Source: Syntrophomonadaceae bacterium (GTDB lineage Bacteria; Bacillota; Syntrophomonadia; Syntrophomonadales; Syntrophomonadaceae). Taken from it: a DNA stretch of 13,996 nt. Location of the stretch: positions 1-13,996 of the forward strand of contig JAQUBU010000036.1 of NCBI GenBank assembly GCA_028686565.1, in the 5' to 3' direction. Below are positions 13,408-13,996 of this stretch, piece after piece (within the stretch, counting starts at the first letter, position 1; every line of letters begins with the position of its first letter). The notes under the pieces were generated by a model, which did not search any database, was not told where the DNA came from, and worked only from the letters and a program-made list of their open reading frames with translations. Both the position numbers and the translations under genes were made by a program.

Positions 13408-13996
13408 TCCATGACATTTTCCCATATCTTCGATTCGCTGAGGATTTGATAAAGCTCTCCATCCAATTCTCCATCCTTGACCATAAAGCCCAGGACTTTT
13501 AAAGCTTGCTCCAGGGGCATAGCTTTTTTGTAAGGACGATCGGAAGCTGTCAAGGCGTCAAAGACATCCACCAGGGCGAGTATTCGCCCTTCAATTGGGA
13601 TTTCGTCCCCGGCCAGACCTGACGGGTAGCCTTTGCCGTCCAAGTGTTCGTGGTGAATGGCAGCAAAAAGAGGAACATCTTTAAGTTTCTTGGTGAATGG
13701 GATTTTCTCGAGCATTCGTCCGGTGACTACTACATGATCCTCCATAACTTGCCGCTCTTGTGAGGTAAGGGTTCCTTTAGCCACACTAAGGGCAACGAGT
13801 TCTCCTTCCCGCAGCCACGGCAGTTTTTCTCCGGATGAATTAACATAAGTCCGGGAGGCGATTTCCTGTAGTTTAGCAACGATTTCGCCATTTACAAAGG
13901 TTCCCGGGTTGTCGACTTTTATGATAAACTCACGGGCTTCATTAACATAAGCTTGTTCTCTTTCCCACCAATCCTCCAATTCCTGAAGGCGTTCAT
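13404..13996 (-). CDS. C-terminal part of an HD-GYP phosphohydrolase (5' end outside window)
   Basis: The minus-strand frame is open to the right edge. A TTG at 13979 is not a real start, because in-frame codons (…ERLQELEDWW) continue beyond it. About 196 residues are visible. The HD-GYP half carries GTLTSQERQVMEDH, then HHEHLDGKGYP and DEIPIEGRILALVDVFDALTA with DRPYKK. These are the H, HH and GYP motifs of c-di-GMP phosphodiesterases. The HD dyad itself is not in the visible part and should lie upstream, so activity cannot be fully judged. A poorly conserved insert with KLPWLREGE lies before it. The stop overlaps the GGDEF gene's stop tail-to-tail. It is probably an unlinked single gene or the end of another operon. 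Confidence 0.87.
   Translation of the reverse strand, partial: ERLQELEDWWEREQAYVNEAREFIIKVDNPGTFVNGEIVAKLQEIASRTYVNSSGEKLPWLREGELVALSVAKGTLTSQERQVMEDHVVVTGRMLEKIPFTKKLKDVPLFAAIHHEHLDGKGYPSGLAGDEIPIEGRILALVDVFDALTASDRPYKKAMPLEQALKVLGFMVKDGELDGELYQILSESKIWENVMD

Overview
The window looks like the chromosome of an anaerobic, low-to-mid GC Firmicute. A Syntrophomonas-like or other clostridial relative is my best guess. The clues are a DUF6323/DUF6179-type pair, a bacteriohemerythrin, a clostridial-type [FeFe]-hydrogenase-like sensor kinase, strong purine-rich Shine-Dalgarno sites with some GTG/TTG starts, and dense c-di-GMP signalling. The taxonomic guess is inference. No rRNA, tRNA, transposase, CRISPR array or integrase was seen.

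Left part (1-4706): the tail of a DUF6323-like gene overlaps a DUF6179-like gene. A bacteriohemerythrin with its own promoter follows, and a long hairpin terminator separates it from genes on the opposite strand. The minus strand carries a CCA-transferase-like protein whose nucleotidyltransferase head has lost key residues while its HD domain is intact. It also carries a membrane-anchored PAS-GGDEF diguanylate cyclase with its own terminator.

Middle (4707-7254): typA/bipA is a housekeeping ribosome-associated GTPase whose real start is 30 bases inside the longest reading frame. A weak terminator and a 455-base non-coding stretch follow. That stretch holds a perfect 16-bp palindrome of Rex/CRP type, more inverted repeats and two possible tiny ORFs.

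Right part (7255-13996): one transcription unit encodes a soluble iron-sulfur, hydrogenase-like histidine kinase, a receiver-HD-GYP response regulator (8-nt overlap), a macro-domain ADP-ribose deacetylase-like protein (20-nt overlap) and a 40-residue basic small protein that would be easy to miss. It ends in a strong terminator. A second unit, behind an extended -10 promoter, encodes a CheY-like receiver, a CheC-type phosphatase and a PAS-GGDEF cyclase. It meets a truncated HD-GYP gene tail-to-tail with overlapping stop codons.

Working model (inference): the hydrogenase-like kinase senses H2 or redox state and passes phosphate to the HD-GYP regulator, which degrades c-di-GMP. The CheY/CheC/GGDEF unit may make c-di-GMP under a separate phospho-switch. 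Two cyclases and two HD-GYP proteins within about 10.3 kb make this a c-di-GMP signalling neighbourhood.
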